The position numbers were made by a program, and so were the translations under genes. Shown piece by piece: positions 29,027-30,615 of a stretch of DNA of 30,615 nt (the stretch's first letter is position 1; each line of letters starts with the position of its first letter). The notes beneath the pieces were generated by a model that worked only from the letters and a program-made list of their open reading frames with translations, searched no databases and was not told the origin of the DNA. This DNA is from DYQY01 sp964643725 (lineage in GTDB: Bacteria; Margulisbacteria; Riflemargulisbacteria; GWF2-35-9; DYQY01), in assembly GCA_964643725.1 (NCBI GenBank), contig CAZXTL010000026.1, positions 1-30,615 on the forward strand, read 5' to 3'.

Positions 29027-29305
29027 ATGCCCACATCTAAACCCGACCCCGTCAAGGCCCTGTCAGACTTCCTTTATGACTCGCTAAACCCGTACCTTCA
29101 AAAGCTGTGCGACGAGGAAGCCGTCAAGCTCGTCAACGCGGATGAGGACCAGCCCGTAACCTTGAAACTGTCTGCCAAGTGCGCCCGCAATGACAAGGGG
29201 CGCTACGGCATCCTTCCGAAGGCGTCCACCGCCCTGTCAAAGGCCGATAGCCTGGAAACCAAAAGCGCCGTGTTCGATCCGGCGCAGATGGGATTGACGC
29301 TGTGA
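29027..29305 (+). CDS. Hypothetical protein, 92 aa
   Basis: ATG 29027 lies 7 nt after GGAGG; the alternative ATG at 29015 contains that Shine-Dalgarno itself and is rejected. The protein has a helical N-terminus (DPVKALSDFLYDSLNPYLQ) and strands (VTLKLSAKCARN), ending QMGLTL. No family recognised. Its stop overlaps a tiny membrane protein gene. Confidence 0.6.
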   Translation: MPTSKPDPVKALSDFLYDSLNPYLQKLCDEEAVKLVNADEDQPVTLKLSAKCARNDKGRYGILPKASTALSKADSLETKSAVFDPAQMGLTL

Positions 29306-29430
29306 AATACGCATTTCTTTCAATCCTCGCCATCTGTCTCACGGTCATTTATGTGACCTGGCGCGTCGAGCGGATGCAGGCAAAGCGGACAATGGCGGCG
29401 CTCCAAGTCGTGCAGTGGAGGGGGCAGTGA
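29302..29430 (+). CDS. Tiny single-pass membrane protein, 42 aa
   Basis: GTG 29302 overlaps the previous stop and its own stop overlaps GTG 29427, so it is set in a chain of coupled genes. The peptide KYAFLSILAICLTVIYVTW forms one membrane helix, followed by a basic cytoplasmic-like tail (RVERMQAKRTMAALQ). Function unknown. Confidence 0.55.
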   Translation: MKYAFLSILAICLTVIYVTWRVERMQAKRTMAALQVVQWRGQ

Positions 29431-29849
29431 AGCTCACCGACCTGCCCCCTGCCTATCAGGCACAAGCCGAGAAACTGCTCAAGAAAAAGGCAGCGGAGGA
29501 ACTGCCCGCTAACCTGGAAGCCGCCCGCGAAATGTGCGATGCCGCCGAATCGGTGAAGCTCGAAAAGGAACTGCAAAAGCTGTGCGGAAACGAGTTGCAC
29601 CGGCGCGGGATTCGCTACCTGCACCTGTCCCCGAAAGCAAGGGAGTCGGAAGGCTGGCCGGATCTTACATTTCCACACCCGCTTACGGGGCGATTCGTTG
29701 CCGTGGAACTGAAGCGGACGCGCAAGAGCAAGGTCAGCGAGGCGCAACAGGAAACGCTTGCGGACCTTGCGAAGGCCGGGGCGCTGTGCCGTGTTGTCAG
29801 GTCGTTTGCGGAGTTTCTGGAAGTGTTGAATTGCAAGGGGGAGAAATGA
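29427..29849 (+). CDS. VRR-NUC domain nuclease
   Basis: GTG 29427 overlaps the previous stop and has GGAGGGGG 5 nt upstream. The 140-aa protein has a helical N-terminus then a VRR-NUC core: EGWPDLTF (Asp79), VAVELKR (Glu94, Lys96), QQETLADLAKAGA and RSFAEFLEVL. This PD-(D/E)XK superfamily fold cuts DNA, in other members branched or flapped structures. In this operon it would process recombination intermediates. Length is normal for phage stand-alone VRR-NUC proteins. Confidence 0.8.
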   Translation: MKLTDLPPAYQAQAEKLLKKKAAEELPANLEAAREMCDAAESVKLEKELQKLCGNELHRRGIRYLHLSPKARESEGWPDLTFPHPLTGRFVAVELKRTRKSKVSEAQQETLADLAKAGALCRVVRSFAEFLEVLNCKGEK

Positions 29850-30109
29850 CCATTCACGAGCATCTGGTGGACGTGCTCTGTCGGAACGCGGGGCTGGACA
29901 TGACGGCGGCGCGGGCTGTGGAGCGGGCACTTGCCACGGGACGCAGGCAGCACTCCATGAGCAGCCGCGCCCTTGCCGAGGTGCGGCGGTGCCATCCGTT
30001 CAGGGACGAGCAGATGTACGCGCGGCTCAAGGCTATGTCCTGTCCGGTTGAAGTAAAGCGCCAGGGGTGGATTGCGCGGGTGGTGGCGAAAGTGAGGGGG
30101 TGGAGGTGA
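29846..30109 (+). CDS. Small hypothetical protein, 87 aa
   Basis: ATG 29846 overlaps the nuclease stop. The product is helical and basic (MTAARAVERALATGRRQH, then GWIARVVAKVRGWR) without a motif I recognise. The end overlaps the adenine methylase GTG, so both are coupled. Confidence 0.55.
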   Translation: MTIHEHLVDVLCRNAGLDMTAARAVERALATGRRQHSMSSRALAEVRRCHPFRDEQMYARLKAMSCPVEVKRQGWIARVVAKVRGWR

Positions 30110-30615
30110 AAGCACCTTTTCCATGGTTCGGCGGAAAGTCCCGTGCCGCTCATCTGATATGGCCGCGTTTCGGAAACGTGCCGAATTACGTCGAGCCCTT
30201 TGCCGGAAGCCTTGCCGTCCTACTGGCAAGGCCGCATGAATCGAAAAATGAAATAGTGAACGACAAGGACTGTTACTTGGCTAACGCATGGAGGGCTATA
30301 AAGAACGATCCGGACGCGGTTGCTGATCATACTGATTGGCCAGTCAACGAGGCGGATCTGCACGCCCGTCACCTGTGGCTTCATGCCCAAGCCGAATTCA
30401 GAAAGCGCATGGCGAGCGATCCTGATTTTTACGATGCCCGCGTTGCCGGTTATTGGGTGTGGGGTTTGTCCTGTTGGATTGGCGATAACTTTTGCAGGCC
30501 GAGAGAGCAAAATGCAGCCCCCCACCTGACGGGCGGTCAAGGGGTGGCTCGCAAAGTCCCCCACCTGACGGGCGGTCAAGGGGTGGCTCGCAAAGTCCCC
30601 CACCTGACGGGCGGT
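30106..30615 (+). CDS. DNA adenine methylase (Dam/D12 class), N-terminal part
   Basis: GTG 30106 overlaps the previous stop and follows GGAGG. The first residues KAPFPWFGGKSRAA carry the SAM-binding FxGG motif, and VEPFAGSLAVLLARP follows. VAGYWVWGLSCWIGDNFC then leads into the PHLTGG repeat region, where the contig ends with the frame open. The gene continues at base 2 of the window, where the DPPY catalytic motif is found. The whole enzyme would be about 337 aa including the repeats. Confidence 0.88.
   Translation, partial: MKAPFPWFGGKSRAAHLIWPRFGNVPNYVEPFAGSLAVLLARPHESKNEIVNDKDCYLANAWRAIKNDPDAVADHTDWPVNEADLHARHLWLHAQAEFRKRMASDPDFYDARVAGYWVWGLSCWIGDNFCRPREQNAAPHLTGGQGVARKVPHLTGGQGVARKVPHLTGG
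30498..30615. repeat. Right copy of 118-bp terminal overlap
   Basis: Matches bases 1-118 except at 30553 (A) versus 56 (C). See the left copy for interpretation as a circular molecule. Confidence 0.85.
30519..30615 (+). repeat. 39-bp minisatellite, right-end copies
   Basis: Two full units (30519-30557, 30558-30596) and a 19-bp partial unit (30597-30615), identical in phase to units at 22-118 and probably the same physical copies after circularisation. Confidence 0.85.

Noticed and set aside
1..30615. Diversity-generating retroelement or insertion sequence
   Set aside because: No reverse transcriptase, transposase or template/variable repeat pair is present; the only recombinase is the integrase.

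Overview
The window is one nearly complete temperate siphophage genome, probably a circular DNA of about 30.5 kb. Its last 118 bases repeat its first 118 with one mismatch, and a DNA adenine methylase gene runs off the right end and continues in frame at the left end. Gene content (lambda-type large terminase, gpW-like connector, portal, ClpP-type protease, HK97-fold capsid, tail tube, tape measure, integrase, ERF annealing protein) follows the lambdoid plan. The DNA is GC-rich with bacterial start-site usage, and cistrons are chained by ATGA/GTGA overlaps. The host cannot be named from the sequence. A lipoprotein, Sec signal peptides and Asn/Thr-rich exported proteins suggest a Gram-negative host, perhaps of the Verrucomicrobiota/Lentisphaerota type (weak inference).

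Layout. (1) 25371-30615 joined to 1-622: rightward early operon with a small DNA-binding protein, an excisionase-like protein, several tiny proteins, a RecB-like nuclease, a coiled-coil protein, ERF, a VRR-NUC nuclease and the adenine methylase. (2) 623-839: strong stem-loop with a T tract. (3) 840-5469: replication initiator-like gene with a possible origin inside, a cytosine-5 methyltransferase gene that contains a second full-length gene in another frame, a pentapeptide-repeat gene and small accessory genes. (4) 5470-5746: non-coding stretch before the terminase, a candidate packaging site. (5) 5747-23324: terminase, head, tail, exported and lectin-like proteins. (6) 23325-24479 (minus): tyrosine integrase, followed by an attachment region carrying the 5' half of a tRNA-Arg(CCT) gene. 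(7) 24724-25268 (minus): a zinc-ribbon membrane protein and a ribbon-helix-helix candidate repressor, divergent from the early operon across a promoter/operator region with a perfect 17-bp palindrome.

How the parts work together. The divergent ribbon-helix-helix genes probably set lysogeny versus early expression. Integrase with the small HTH protein would handle integration and excision at a tRNA-Arg gene. ERF and two nucleases form a recombination module. Two DNA methylases and possibly a Lar-like protein protect phage DNA from restriction. The late operon builds a short-tailed-measure siphovirion (tape measure 564 aa). No endolysin is recognisable.

Most notable: the cytosine methyltransferase (2399-3109) shares almost its entire length with a second ORF (2403-3104) that has its own family signatures, both served by one Shine-Dalgarno sequence. 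Also notable are the 39-bp minisatellite in the adenine methylase read in two frames, the ribbon-helix-helix switch, and signal peptides on several structural-operon proteins.
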